Shown: positions 1-5,100, numbered from the stretch's first letter. The stretch is 5,100 nt of DNA from an uncultured Eubacteriales bacterium (GCA_900313775.1 OMSP01000275.1:1-5100), one strand, 5' to 3'. Notes: generated from the sequence alone by a model not told the origin. Numbers and translations are program-made.

Positions 1-1
1 A

Positions 2-283
2 CTGTCACGGGAGACCGGCATCCCCTGCCGGGAAGATCTCCTGCGGCGGACAAAAGCGACGAAACGCATGAAGGTGCTGGACAAAAGAGAACGCAGCGAG
101 GAGGTGTGCGGAGTATTCGAGGCGGATTTCTCGCGTGTCCCGGAAGAGATGGTGCGGAGTATCGTGCTGATCGATGACATTTTCACGACAGGCGCAACAA
201 TGGAGGAACTCGCCGTTGTCTGCAAGTGCGCGGGAGCGAAAGAAGTCCGGTTTCTGACAGTAACGATCGGAGAAGGAATATAG
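2..283 (+). CDS. comF: ComF-family phosphoribosyltransferase, C-terminal part (5' truncated by window)
   Basis: The reading frame is open from base 2 and ends at TAG 281-283, giving the last 93 residues of a protein that starts before the window. The internal ATG at base 68 is not a real start, because conserved sequence continues upstream of it. The decisive signature is the PRPP-binding motif of type I phosphoribosyltransferases, IVLIDDIFTTGAT, at fragment residues 54-66, with paired Asp58-Asp59 and the TTG turn. Before it lies the ComF-type segment rich in Arg/Lys (RRTKATKRM, then VLDKRER, then GVF), corresponding to the family's T-x-x-Q...R...gaF region, although the usual Gln is not present. 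After it comes a GAKEV segment and a final beta strand, as in ComF. In naturally competent bacteria ComF (ComFC) is a cytoplasmic factor for DNA uptake and single-strand handling. In clostridia the gene is widespread without proven competence, so the role here is inferred. The N-terminal zinc-finger part would lie outside the window. No clear Rho-independent terminator follows; only a 10-bp palindrome (GTCAGCTGAC, 286-295) is seen. Confidence 0.85.
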   Translation: MSRETGIPCREDLLRRTKATKRMKVLDKRERSEEVCGVFEADFSRVPEEMVRSIVLIDDIFTTGATMEELAVVCKCAGAKEVRFLTVTIGEGI

Positions 284-332
284 AGGTCAGCTGACTAAAC
301 AGCCGTACCGGGAGTAAGTCTTCTTAAACATT

Positions 333-510
333 CAAGAAGTCAACTGCTTGAGGCACAAACCGTGCGACAATCCAATTGCCTGCAGCGGCAATGACTCTTG
401 AAACCGAGCAAGAATCCAATTGCTTGCAGCGACAATGACTCTTGAAACCGTACAAGAATCCAATTGCTTGCAGCGACAATGACTCTTGTAACCGTGCAAG
501 AATTCGCTTG
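333..510. repeat. Tandem array of 44-nt hairpin-forming units
   Basis: Three full 44-nt units lie head to tail at 357-400, 401-444 and 445-488. By my count units 2 and 3 differ at 2 of 44 positions, and units 1 and 3 at 5 of 44. Degenerate partial units flank them: 333-356 resembles the CAAGAA...TTGCTTG...GC part, and 489-510 begins like a fourth unit (ACCGTGCAAGAAT) and then decays. Each unit can fold. In units 2 and 3 CAAGA pairs with TCTTG, TC with GA and ATTG with CAAT, with one mismatch, a 2-nt bulge and a loop around CTTGCAGCGA (409-444 and 453-488). In unit 1 the core ATTGCC/GGCAAT gives a perfect 6-bp stem over the loop TGCAGC. The period is not a multiple of three, and the frames through it show no convincing protein, so it is non-coding. 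Function unknown; no family recognised. Confidence 0.85.
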
Positions 511-526
511 TTTGTATGGATGATAA

Positions 527-770
527 GTTAGGTGAAATAATCATTATTCAAAAAACATCCAACCAAACTATTTAAAACCACAGTCTACTGGAGAAAAGAG
601 TTGGTGTTTTTGGAGGAACAGCAAAAATACCCAACCATATTAACTGAAGCAGAGGGAAAAGGTTGGGTAAATAATGCATTTTTAATAATTCACCCAACCA
701 AAGAATCGGAATTTCTCTGAAATGTGACGAAATGGTTGGTGCTTTTCAAGAAACAGCAAAAACACCCAAC
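527..770. repeat. Four alternating ~37-nt imperfect inverted repeats (GTTGG...CCAAC), composite period 135 nt
   Basis: Four hairpin-forming segments lie at 527-563, 600-635, 662-698 and 735-770, each starting GTT(A/G)GG or GTTGGTG and ending A(T/C)CCAAC. Segments 2 and 4 are one subtype, 36 nt each with 31 identical positions and an extended T-rich/A-rich stem. Its 5-bp GTTGG/CCAAC base is followed by a conserved bulged C. Segments 1 and 3 are another subtype, 37 nt each with 25 identical positions, containing AAATAAT and AT-rich middles. Segment 3 has an uninterrupted 8-bp stem (GGTTGGGT 661-668 with ACCCAACC 692-699). The offset between like members is exactly 135 nt (527 to 662, 600 to 735), so the array reads A-B-A-B. 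Gaps are 36, 26 and 36 nt, and the two 36-nt gaps are of low similarity. The stretch is AT-rich and I see no gene in it. It may be a diverged tandem duplication of a two-hairpin element, a small non-autonomous element or a structured RNA. I do not recognise a named family. Confidence 0.8.
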
Positions 771-797
771 TTTAAACGGTAAATGTGTTCGAAGAAT

Positions 798-805
798 GGA
801 GAGAG
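798..805 (+). promoter_or_regulatory. Ribosome binding site deciding the nnrE start
   Basis: GGAGAGAG stands just before the ATG at 810; its GGAG core (798-801) is 8 nt upstream. The alternative in-frame ATG at 783 lies next to the end of the hairpin array and has no purine-rich site before it, so the later start is preferred. No convincing -35/-10 pair was found for this gene between 640 and 800. Confidence 0.7.
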
Positions 806-809
806 TGAA

Positions 810-1490
810 ATGTTTGAGATCAGGAAAGAAGATTACAGAGCCGGTGATCAGGTGGCAGCGATCAGTGTCGCAGAGATGAGAGAAGCGGACAGGCAGACGA
901 TCGAGGGAGGTGTACCTTCGAAGGAGCTGATGCGACGCGCCGCGCAGGGCGTTTATGAGGTGGCTGAAGATATCTGGCAAGACAAGAAGACGCTGATCAT
1001 ATGCGGCAGCGGCAACAACGGCGGCGACGGCTACGCGCTCGCTGAGATCGTGCACGGACATGGACTGGACGTGACACTGCTTCCGGTTACTGAAAAGTTT
1101 TCAGAAGACGGAAGATATTATTATGAGCGCTGTCTGTCAGATGGTGTCCCTCTGATCGAACTCGCAGATAAGGATCTGTCCCGTGTTATGTTCGGAGAAT
1201 ATGACATCCTTGTCGACTGTATCTTCGGCACCGGATTCAAAGGCGAGCCAAGAGGGATATCAGCTGATGTCATCCGTGCGGTCAACGCTCAGCGCGAGCG
1301 CGGAGCGATTGTCATATCTGTCGATATCAACAGCGGTATGAACGGCGATACGGGCGAGGCAGTCCTTGCGGTTGGAAGCGACCTGACTGTATCGATCGGT
1401 TATTTCAAACATGGATTCTTCAGGGGGAGGTCAGGAGAGTTGATCGGCAGACTGGTCAACATTGACATCGGCATCCGCCTCAGATCCTGA
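810..1490 (+). CDS. nnrE: NAD(P)H-hydrate epimerase (YjeF N-terminal domain, stand-alone)
   Basis: This 226-residue cytoplasmic enzyme belongs to the YjeF_N/NnrE family (EC 5.1.99.6). The family interconverts the R and S forms of hydrated NADH and NADPH (NAD(P)HX), so that the dehydratase NnrD can restore the cofactor: metabolite repair. Visible signatures, in order, are the N-terminal helix with the E-M-R-E-A-D segment (residues 22-27), the GSGNNGGDGYALA nucleotide and K+ binding loop (66-78), the DCIFGTGFKGEPRG segment with the presumed catalytic Asp136, and SVDINSGMNGDTG (170-182), which is DIPSG in most family members (Pro replaced by Asn174 here). A late DLTVSIGYFKHGF stretch closes the fold. 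The length fits the single-domain form; there is no NnrD kinase-like domain fused behind it, so a partner should be encoded elsewhere. It starts at 810 because of the strong ribosome binding site; ATG 783 would add nine residues. It stands alone, convergent with the superoxide reductase gene, and ends 17 nt before a terminator hairpin. Confidence 0.93.
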   Translation: MFEIRKEDYRAGDQVAAISVAEMREADRQTIEGGVPSKELMRRAAQGVYEVAEDIWQDKKTLIICGSGNNGGDGYALAEIVHGHGLDVTLLPVTEKFSEDGRYYYERCLSDGVPLIELADKDLSRVMFGEYDILVDCIFGTGFKGEPRGISADVIRAVNAQRERGAIVISVDINSGMNGDTGEAVLAVGSDLTVSIGYFKHGFFRGRSGELIGRLVNIDIGIRLRS

Positions 1491-1507
1491 CCTGCAATGA
1501 CAAAAGG

Positions 1508-1541
1508 AAAGACCGGACTTGCTCAGGCAGGTCCGGTCTTT
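1508..1541. terminator. Bidirectional Rho-independent terminator between nnrE and the superoxide reductase gene
   Basis: An 11-bp perfect stem (AAAGACCGGAC 1508-1518 with GTCCGGTCTTT 1531-1541) continues inward through one G-T wobble and three more pairs to a TCAG loop at 1523-1526, about 15 bp in all. On the + strand it is followed by TTTGTATCTTT. On the - strand the same hairpin is followed by TTTCCTTTTG. It lies 17 nt after the nnrE stop codon and 17 nt after the stop codon of the opposing gene, so it can end both transcripts. The stem is GC-rich in its middle; the U tracts are interrupted rather than pure. Confidence 0.9.
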
Positions 1542-1558
1542 GTATCTTTCGCTGTATA

Positions 1559-1933
1559 TCAGACATCCGCTTTCCATAATCCGTGCAGATTGCAGTAAGC
1601 ATAGGCGGCTACAGCCTTGTCGCCTTCAGCCAGAGAAAAGCTGCGGACCGGCGCATCGCCGGGCTCAAGAGATTTTCTCTGCATGCCCTGCTCAGTCTCA
1701 AGCGCGATCCACTCAATAAAGTGCTCCGGGATCATCGGGTGATCGACTTCACCGATCGTGACCGTGACGGCCTGTCCCTCGATCGCGATTACAGGCACAT
1801 GCTTCTCGGCTGCGGCGTCAACGGTGTTCGGCACTAATTCTTCCAGATCTCCGCCGCAGAACGGAGTACCGTCTGCCGGCTCCCGGATGACGCCGACGAT
1901 CACTCCGCATTTTTTGCATTTCAAGAATTTCAT
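1559..1933 (-). CDS. Superoxide reductase (desulfoferrodoxin family) with incomplete N-terminal Cys site
   Basis: This 124-residue protein matches desulfoferrodoxin-type superoxide reductases (EC 1.15.1.2), cytoplasmic non-haem iron enzymes of anaerobes that reduce superoxide to peroxide without making oxygen. The C-terminal catalytic domain is intact: the four His and one Cys expected to hold the active iron are His45 (in EKHVP), His65 (in VDHPM), His71 (in PEH), Cys114 and His117 (in YCNLHGLW). The N-terminal desulforedoxin-like knuckle has Cys6 and Cys9 (CKKCG) and Cys26. The usual adjacent second Cys of the C-C-G pair is Gly27 (codon GGC, bases 1853-1855), so only three of four rubredoxin-type ligands are present. 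The start is firm: AAAGGAG lies 7 nt upstream on the - strand (1941-1947). The gene is monocistronic, divergent from the topoisomerase operon and convergent with nnrE. The usual symbols (dfx, sor, rbo) vary, so none is assigned. Whether the first iron site is empty, altered or ligated by another residue cannot be read from sequence. Confidence 0.93.
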   Translation of the reverse strand: MKFLKCKKCGVIVGVIREPADGTPFCGGDLEELVPNTVDAAAEKHVPVIAIEGQAVTVTIGEVDHPMIPEHFIEWIALETEQGMQRKSLEPGDAPVRSFSLAEGDKAVAAYAYCNLHGLWKADV

Positions 1934-1952
1934 GATGGTACTCCTTTCATAT

Positions 1953-1967
1953 GCAGGTTATTCCTGC
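1953..1967. promoter_or_regulatory. Hyphenated palindrome in the leader of the superoxide reductase gene
   Basis: GCAGG-TTATT-CCTGC is a perfect 5-bp inverted repeat with a 5-nt centre, 6 nt upstream of the ribosome binding site of the - strand gene and just downstream of its putative -10. It could be an operator or a small leader hairpin. Another GCAGG occurs nearby at 1987-1991. It is short, so chance occurrence is possible. Confidence 0.35.
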
Positions 1968-1971
1968 TTTC

Positions 1972-2000
1972 ACTATGCCATAATCAGCAGGTAAAATCAA
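1972..2000 (-). promoter_or_regulatory. Putative weak promoter of the superoxide reductase gene
   Basis: On the - strand, TTGATT (2000-1995) and CATAGT (1977-1972) are separated by 17 nt. Each matches four of six consensus sigma-A positions. Transcription would begin near 1965, about 30 nt before the start codon. No better-placed pair was seen. The call rests on spacing and partial matches only. Confidence 0.35.
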
Positions 2001-2015
2001 TGAAAACCGGAGGTC

Positions 2016-2031
2016 ATTTTCGTCCGAAAAT
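2016..2031. promoter_or_regulatory. 16-bp palindrome, candidate operator between divergent genes
   Basis: ATTTTCG-TC-CGAAAAT has 7-bp perfect arms around a 2-nt centre. It ends 2 nt before the putative -35 of the topoisomerase promoter and lies about 16 bp upstream of the putative -35 of the divergent reductase gene. That is a natural place for a dimeric regulator acting on one or both. It does not match the PerR, Fur, Rex or clostridial LexA boxes as I know them, so no regulator is named. Confidence 0.45.
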
Positions 2032-2033
2032 CA

Positions 2034-2063
2034 TGGACTAAATCGACTATATTGTGCTATAAT
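2034..2063 (+). promoter_or_regulatory. Sigma-A promoter of the topoisomerase operon
   Basis: A perfect -10 hexamer TATAAT (2058-2063) carries an extended -10 TGC just before it (2055-2057). A -35-like TGGACT (2034-2039, four of six matches) lies 18 nt upstream. The start point should be near 2070, giving a leader of about 40 nt that contains the 10-bp palindrome CTATATATAG (2078-2087) and the ribosome binding site. This is the best promoter in the window. Confidence 0.75.
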
Positions 2064-2094
2064 ATATCGGATATTAACTATATATAGATTTGAG

Positions 2095-2100
2095 AGGGGA
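2095..2100 (+). promoter_or_regulatory. Ribosome binding site deciding the parE start
   Basis: AGGGGA stands 10 nt before ATG 2111. An in-frame TTG at 2090 would add seven residues (MRGDQLF), but it overlaps this purine run and has no ribosome binding site of its own. The family normally begins shortly before the segment that starts here with MAATDYG, so ATG 2111 is chosen. Confidence 0.75.
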
Positions 2101-2110
2101 TCAGCTATTT

Positions 2111-4033
2111 ATGGCAGCTACTGATTACGGTGCAAAAGATATCAAGGTGCTCGAAGGTCTGGAAGCGGTCCGGATGCGTCCGGGAATGTATATCGGCAGT
2201 GTGGGCACCAAGGGTCTCAACCATCTCGTGGCCGAGATAGTAGACAACTCGGTTGATGAACATATGGCAGGATTCTGCACACAGGTCTCAGTGACTCTGG
2301 AGGCTGACGGATCGGCGACGGTCGAAGACGACGGACGCGGCGTGCCGGTCGACATGCACGAGACCGGTGTTCCCGCTGAGCGGGTCGTCTATACGACGCT
2401 GCACGCCGGCGGCAAATTCGACAATACCACATACAAGACGAGCGGAGGCCTGCACGGCGTGGGCTCCTCGGTCGTCAACGCCCTGTCTTCCTACATGGAT
2501 GTTCAGATCTTCCTCGACGGCAAGATCCATCACGATCGTTATGAGAGAGGAGAACCGGTACTTGAACTGACCAAAGAGGGTCTGCTTCCGGTGATCGGCA
2601 AGACTAGGAAACGCGGCACCCGTGTCAATTTCATGCCGGATGAGGAAATATTTGAAAACATCCAGTTTCGCGCTGCTGACATCAAGAGCAGACTGCACGA
2701 GACGGCCTATCTGAATCCTGATCTGACGATCATTTTCACCGACCTGCGCGGGGATCAGAAGGACAGCGAAGTCTTTCATGAGCCCGAGGGGATCGTCGGC
2801 TTTGTCAGGGAGCTCAATAAAAACATGGAGACGGTCTGTGAGCCGATCTATTTCAAAGGCGAGTCCGAGGGGATAGAAGTCGAGGCCGCGATCCAGTACG
2901 TCAATGAGTTCCATGAAACGGTACTCGGCTTCTGCAACACCATCTATAACAGCGAGGGCGGATCCCATCTGACTGGCTTTAAGACACAGTTCACCACGGT
3001 AATCAACCAGTATGCGCGTGATCTCGGTATCCTTAAGGATAAGGATCAGAATTTCACGGGTGCCGATGTACGCAACGGTATGACTGCGGTCATCGCTGTC
3101 AAGCATCCGGATCCGCGGTTTGAGGGACAGACGAAGACCAAGCTGGACAACCCTGACGCAGCGCGCGCGACCGGTAAGATCACGGCCGAAGAGATCGTGC
3201 TGTATTTTGACCGCAATCTCGATGAGCTCAAGGAAGTCATCGGCTGTGCCCAAAAGGCGGCCAAGATCCGCAAGAGCGAAGAGAAGGCCAAGACCAATCT
3301 GCTGACGAAGCAAAAATACTCTTTTGACAGCAACGGAAAGCTCGCCAACTGTGAGAGTAAGGATGCATCCAAATGCGAGATATTTATTGTCGAGGGTGAT
3401 TCGGCAGGCGGTTCTGCAAAGACCGCGCGCAATCGGATGTACCAGGCGATCCTGCCGATCAGGGGCAAGATCCTGAATGTGGAGAAGGCCAGTATCGACA
3501 AGATCCTGGCAAACGCCGAGATCAAGACGATGATCAATGCATTCGGCTGCGGTTTCTCCGAAGGTTACGGCAATGACTTTGATATCGGAAAGCTGCGGTA
3601 CGACAAGATCATCATTATGGCGGACGCCGATGTCGACGGAGCTCATATATCCACACTTCTTCTGACTCTGTTCTACCGGTTTATGCCGGATCTGATCTTT
3701 GAGGGTCATGTGTATATCGCAATGCCGCCTCTGTACAAGGCTATGCCAAAGGACGGCGAAGAGGAATACCTCTATGACGACGCGGCGCTTGCGAGATACA
3801 GGAAAGAGCATAGCGGACCGTTCACTCTCCAGCGCTATAAGGGACTGGGAGAGATGGACGCCGAGCAGTTATGGGAGACGACCTTAAACCCGGAGACACG
3901 TATACTGCAGAAGGTCGAGATCGAGGACGCGCGCATGGCCTCCTCGGTCACGGAGATGCTGATGGGCACACAGGTGCCGCCGCGAAAACAGTTTATTTAC
4001 GACAACGCAGTCGACGCTGTCATAGATGCCTGA
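2111..4033 (+). CDS. parE: Type IIA DNA topoisomerase subunit B (topoisomerase IV ParE, or second GyrB)
   Basis: This 640-residue ATPase subunit works as an A2B2 complex with the next gene's product, passing one DNA duplex through another using ATP. The GHKL ATPase domain comes first: Glu42 (general base) and Asn46 in EIVDNSVDE, Asp73 with DGRGVP (74-79), Lys102 in GGKF, and the ATP-lid GGLHGVG (112-118). The transducer domain carries QTK with Lys342 reaching the gamma-phosphate. The TOPRIM domain follows: EGDSAGGSAK (428-437, Glu428) and DADVDG (505-510, Asp505, Asp507, Asp509) bind the catalytic magnesium ions. The conserved tail YKGLGEM (576-582) and PRKQF is complete. The length equals that of Gram-positive GyrB and ParE, without the large enterobacterial GyrB insertion. 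YKTSGGLHGVGSS resembles ParE more than GyrB (usually VSGGLHGVGAS), and there is no recF or dnaA neighbour. ParE is therefore favoured, but a gyrase B annotation cannot be excluded. It is the first gene of an operon with the A subunit, 21 nt downstream. Confidence 0.95.
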   Translation: MAATDYGAKDIKVLEGLEAVRMRPGMYIGSVGTKGLNHLVAEIVDNSVDEHMAGFCTQVSVTLEADGSATVEDDGRGVPVDMHETGVPAERVVYTTLHAGGKFDNTTYKTSGGLHGVGSSVVNALSSYMDVQIFLDGKIHHDRYERGEPVLELTKEGLLPVIGKTRKRGTRVNFMPDEEIFENIQFRAADIKSRLHETAYLNPDLTIIFTDLRGDQKDSEVFHEPEGIVGFVRELNKNMETVCEPIYFKGESEGIEVEAAIQYVNEFHETVLGFCNTIYNSEGGSHLTGFKTQFTTVINQYARDLGILKDKDQNFTGADVRNGMTAVIAVKHPDPRFEGQTKTKLDNPDAARATGKITAEEIVLYFDRNLDELKEVIGCAQKAAKIRKSEEKAKTNLLTKQKYSFDSNGKLANCESKDASKCEIFIVEGDSAGGSAKTARNRMYQAILPIRGKILNVEKASIDKILANAEIKTMINAFGCGFSEGYGNDFDIGKLRYDKIIIMADADVDGAHISTLLLTLFYRFMPDLIFEGHVYIAMPPLYKAMPKDGEEEYLYDDAALARYRKEHSGPFTLQRYKGLGEMDAEQLWETTLNPETRILQKVEIEDARMASSVTEMLMGTQVPPRKQFIYDNAVDAVIDA

Positions 4034-4054
4034 TATATAGTGAGGAAAGACGGA

Positions 4055-5100
4055 ATGGTCAAAGAAAAACTACTTCACACTGAATACTCCGATGTGATGC
4101 AGAAGTCATACATCGACTATGCGATGAGTGTCATCATTGCAAGAGCTTTGCCGGATGTACGCGACGGTTTGAAACCGGTGCAGCGGCGGACTCTCTATGA
4201 TATGCGCGAGTTGGGTATCCGCTGGGACAAGCCCTACCGCAAATGCGCACGTATCGTCGGTGATACGATGGGTAAATACCATCCGCACGGTGACAGTTCG
4301 ATCTACGATTCGCTGGTCGTGATGGCTCAGGATTTCAAGAAAGGGCAGACTCTGGTCGACGGCCACGGCAACTTCGGATCGATCGAGGGGGACGGTGCCG
4401 CGGCGATGCGCTATACCGAGGCGCGGCTGACCAAGTTTACGCAGGAAGCCGCTCTGGCGGATATGGACAAGGATATCATCGACTTCATGCCGAATTTCGA
4501 TGAGACCGAGAAGGAACCGGTAGTCCTGCCTTTCCGCGTACCCAATCTTCTGGTCAACGGTGCGGAGGGCATTGCTGTCGGCATGGCCACCAGCATCCCG
4601 ACGCATAATCTCCGCGAGGTGGTGGCCGGTGTCAAGGCCTATATGAAGGATAACAGCATCTCGACAAAACGTCTGATGAAATACATAAAAGGACCGGATT
4701 TCCCGACCGGCGGCGTGATCGCAAACACTGCCGATCTTGCGGAAATATACGAGACCGGCGCGGGCAAGATCAGACTGCGCGGCAAACTCGAGATCGAAAA
4801 TGCGGGCAACGGCAAGAAGCGGCTGGTAGTCACAGAGATCCCCTATACGATGATCGGTGCCGGTATCGCCAAGTTTCTCAATGATGTTGCGGCGCTCGCC
4901 GAGACTCCATCCGGCAGTGCGATAACCGATATCTCCAACCAATCCTCCAAGGAGGGTATGCGCATCGTCATTGAGCTCAAGCGCGGCGCGGATATCGATT
5001 ATCTGCAGGATCTGCTCTACAAAAAGACAAGACTGGAGGATACCTTCGGCGTCAATATGTTGGCGGTGGCGGAGGGCAGACCCAAGACCCTTTCATTGCG
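4055..5100 (+). CDS. parC: Type IIA DNA topoisomerase subunit A (topoisomerase IV ParC, or second GyrA), N-terminal part
   Basis: The frame is open from ATG 4055 to the window end, giving the first 348 residues of a protein usually of 700-850. This subunit cuts and rejoins DNA. The catalytic Arg119-Tyr120 pair lies in AAAMRYTEARL, and Tyr120 (codon 4412-4414) would form the covalent link to DNA. The winged-helix region contains ALPDVRDGLKPVQRR (31-45) and GKYHPHGDSSIYD (73-85). The tower follows, with NGAEGIAVGMATSIPTHNL and the KYIKGPDFPTGG motif. The quinolone-interaction positions equivalent to E. coli GyrA Ser83 and Asp87 are Ser81 and Asp85, the susceptible-type residues. HGNFGSIEGDGAAAMRY is more like GyrA than classical ParC (HGNNGS...), a mixture I recall from the clostridial second copies. 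The beta-propeller C-terminal domain that would help separate GyrA from ParC lies beyond the window. AGGAAAG (4043-4049) gives a good ribosome binding site. No promoter or terminator is seen in the 21-nt gap after parE, so the two are cotranscribed. Confidence 0.94.
   Translation, partial: MVKEKLLHTEYSDVMQKSYIDYAMSVIIARALPDVRDGLKPVQRRTLYDMRELGIRWDKPYRKCARIVGDTMGKYHPHGDSSIYDSLVVMAQDFKKGQTLVDGHGNFGSIEGDGAAAMRYTEARLTKFTQEAALADMDKDIIDFMPNFDETEKEPVVLPFRVPNLLVNGAEGIAVGMATSIPTHNLREVVAGVKAYMKDNSISTKRLMKYIKGPDFPTGGVIANTADLAEIYETGAGKIRLRGKLEIENAGNGKKRLVVTEIPYTMIGAGIAKFLNDVAALAETPSGSAITDISNQSSKEGMRIVIELKRGADIDYLQDLLYKKTRLEDTFGVNMLAVAEGRPKTLSL

Noticed and set aside
286..295. Palindrome GTCAGCTGAC after comF as a terminator
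   Set aside because: It has no loop and no T tract, so it cannot act as a Rho-independent terminator; a 10-bp palindrome may be chance.
332..544. Open frame of 70 codons on the - strand across the repeats
   Set aside because: It is produced by the 44-nt repeats, changes frame from unit to unit, has no protein family resemblance and no convincing ribosome binding site.
629..668. Integron attC-like site (ACCCAAC ... GTTGGGT fit RYYYAAC ... GTTRRRY)
   Set aside because: The distance of 40 nt is too short for attC. The other hairpins start GTTGGTG, which breaks the core consensus. There are no cassette ORFs and no integrase. The match follows from the inverted repeat itself.
527..770. CRISPR array (repeats near 37 nt, gaps of 36, 26 and 36 nt)
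   Set aside because: The repeats are of two subtypes and poorly conserved, one gap is 10 nt shorter, each repeat is itself a long hairpin and no cas gene is nearby.
783..809. Earlier nnrE start at ATG 783
   Set aside because: No ribosome binding site precedes it, while ATG 810 has GGAGAGAG at proper spacing and gives the usual family length.
690..1061. Open frame of 123 codons on the - strand opposite nnrE
   Set aside because: It overlaps the conserved nnrE coding sequence and the hairpin array, and its product shows no recognisable motif.
2288..3811. Long 507-codon open frame on the - strand opposite parE
   Set aside because: It is a shadow frame of a GC-rich, codon-biased gene. The opposite strand holds all ParE motifs, and the antisense product has no recognisable domain.
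4081..4480. Fluoroquinolone-resistance substitutions in the A subunit
   Set aside because: The key positions are Ser81 and Asp85, the susceptible-type residues; no resistance change is seen there.
4106..4942. 278-codon open frame on the - strand opposite parC
   Set aside because: The + strand frame contains the full set of type IIA subunit A motifs; the antisense frame is a compositional shadow.

Overview
The window looks like chromosomal housekeeping DNA from an anaerobic, moderately GC-rich Bacillota, most likely a clostridial relative of the Lachnospiraceae. This rests on recalled family resemblance of the proteins (a superoxide reductase of the anaerobe type, a stand-alone NAD(P)HX epimerase, and a paired type IIA topoisomerase of the clostridial second-copy kind), on strong purine-rich ribosome binding sites and on a sigma-A-type promoter. 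No database search was possible.

Layout: (1) 2-283, the C-terminal end of a ComF-family phosphoribosyltransferase on the + strand, cut by the window edge. (2) 284-809, a gene-free, visibly AT-rich stretch holding two adjacent arrays of hairpin-forming repeats. The first has three 44-nt tandem units plus degenerate flanking partial units (333-510). The second has four ~37-nt hairpins (527-770) of two alternating subtypes, which make a composite unit repeated at exactly 135 nt. (3) 810-1490, nnrE, the NAD(P)H-hydrate epimerase (+). (4) 1508-1541, a strong hairpin between convergent genes that can serve as a terminator on both strands. (5) 1559-1933, a desulfoferrodoxin-type superoxide reductase on the - strand, whose N-terminal metal site lacks one of the four usual cysteines. 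(6) 1934-2110, a divergent control region with a good promoter for the topoisomerase genes, a probable weak promoter for the reductase and two dyad-symmetric candidate operators. (7) 2111-4033 and 4055-5100, the B subunit (complete) and A subunit (N-terminal 348 residues) of a type IIA topoisomerase, probably topoisomerase IV (parE-parC), in one operon and 21 nt apart.

The genes fall into separate functions: metabolite repair of damaged NAD(P)H, superoxide detoxification, and chromosome topology. They are not an obvious single pathway. No mobile-element gene, CRISPR-Cas system, tRNA or rRNA was seen. The least explained part is the double hairpin array at 333-770. The second is the altered metal site of the superoxide reductase. 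I do not see convincing evidence of a wholly new multi-gene system.
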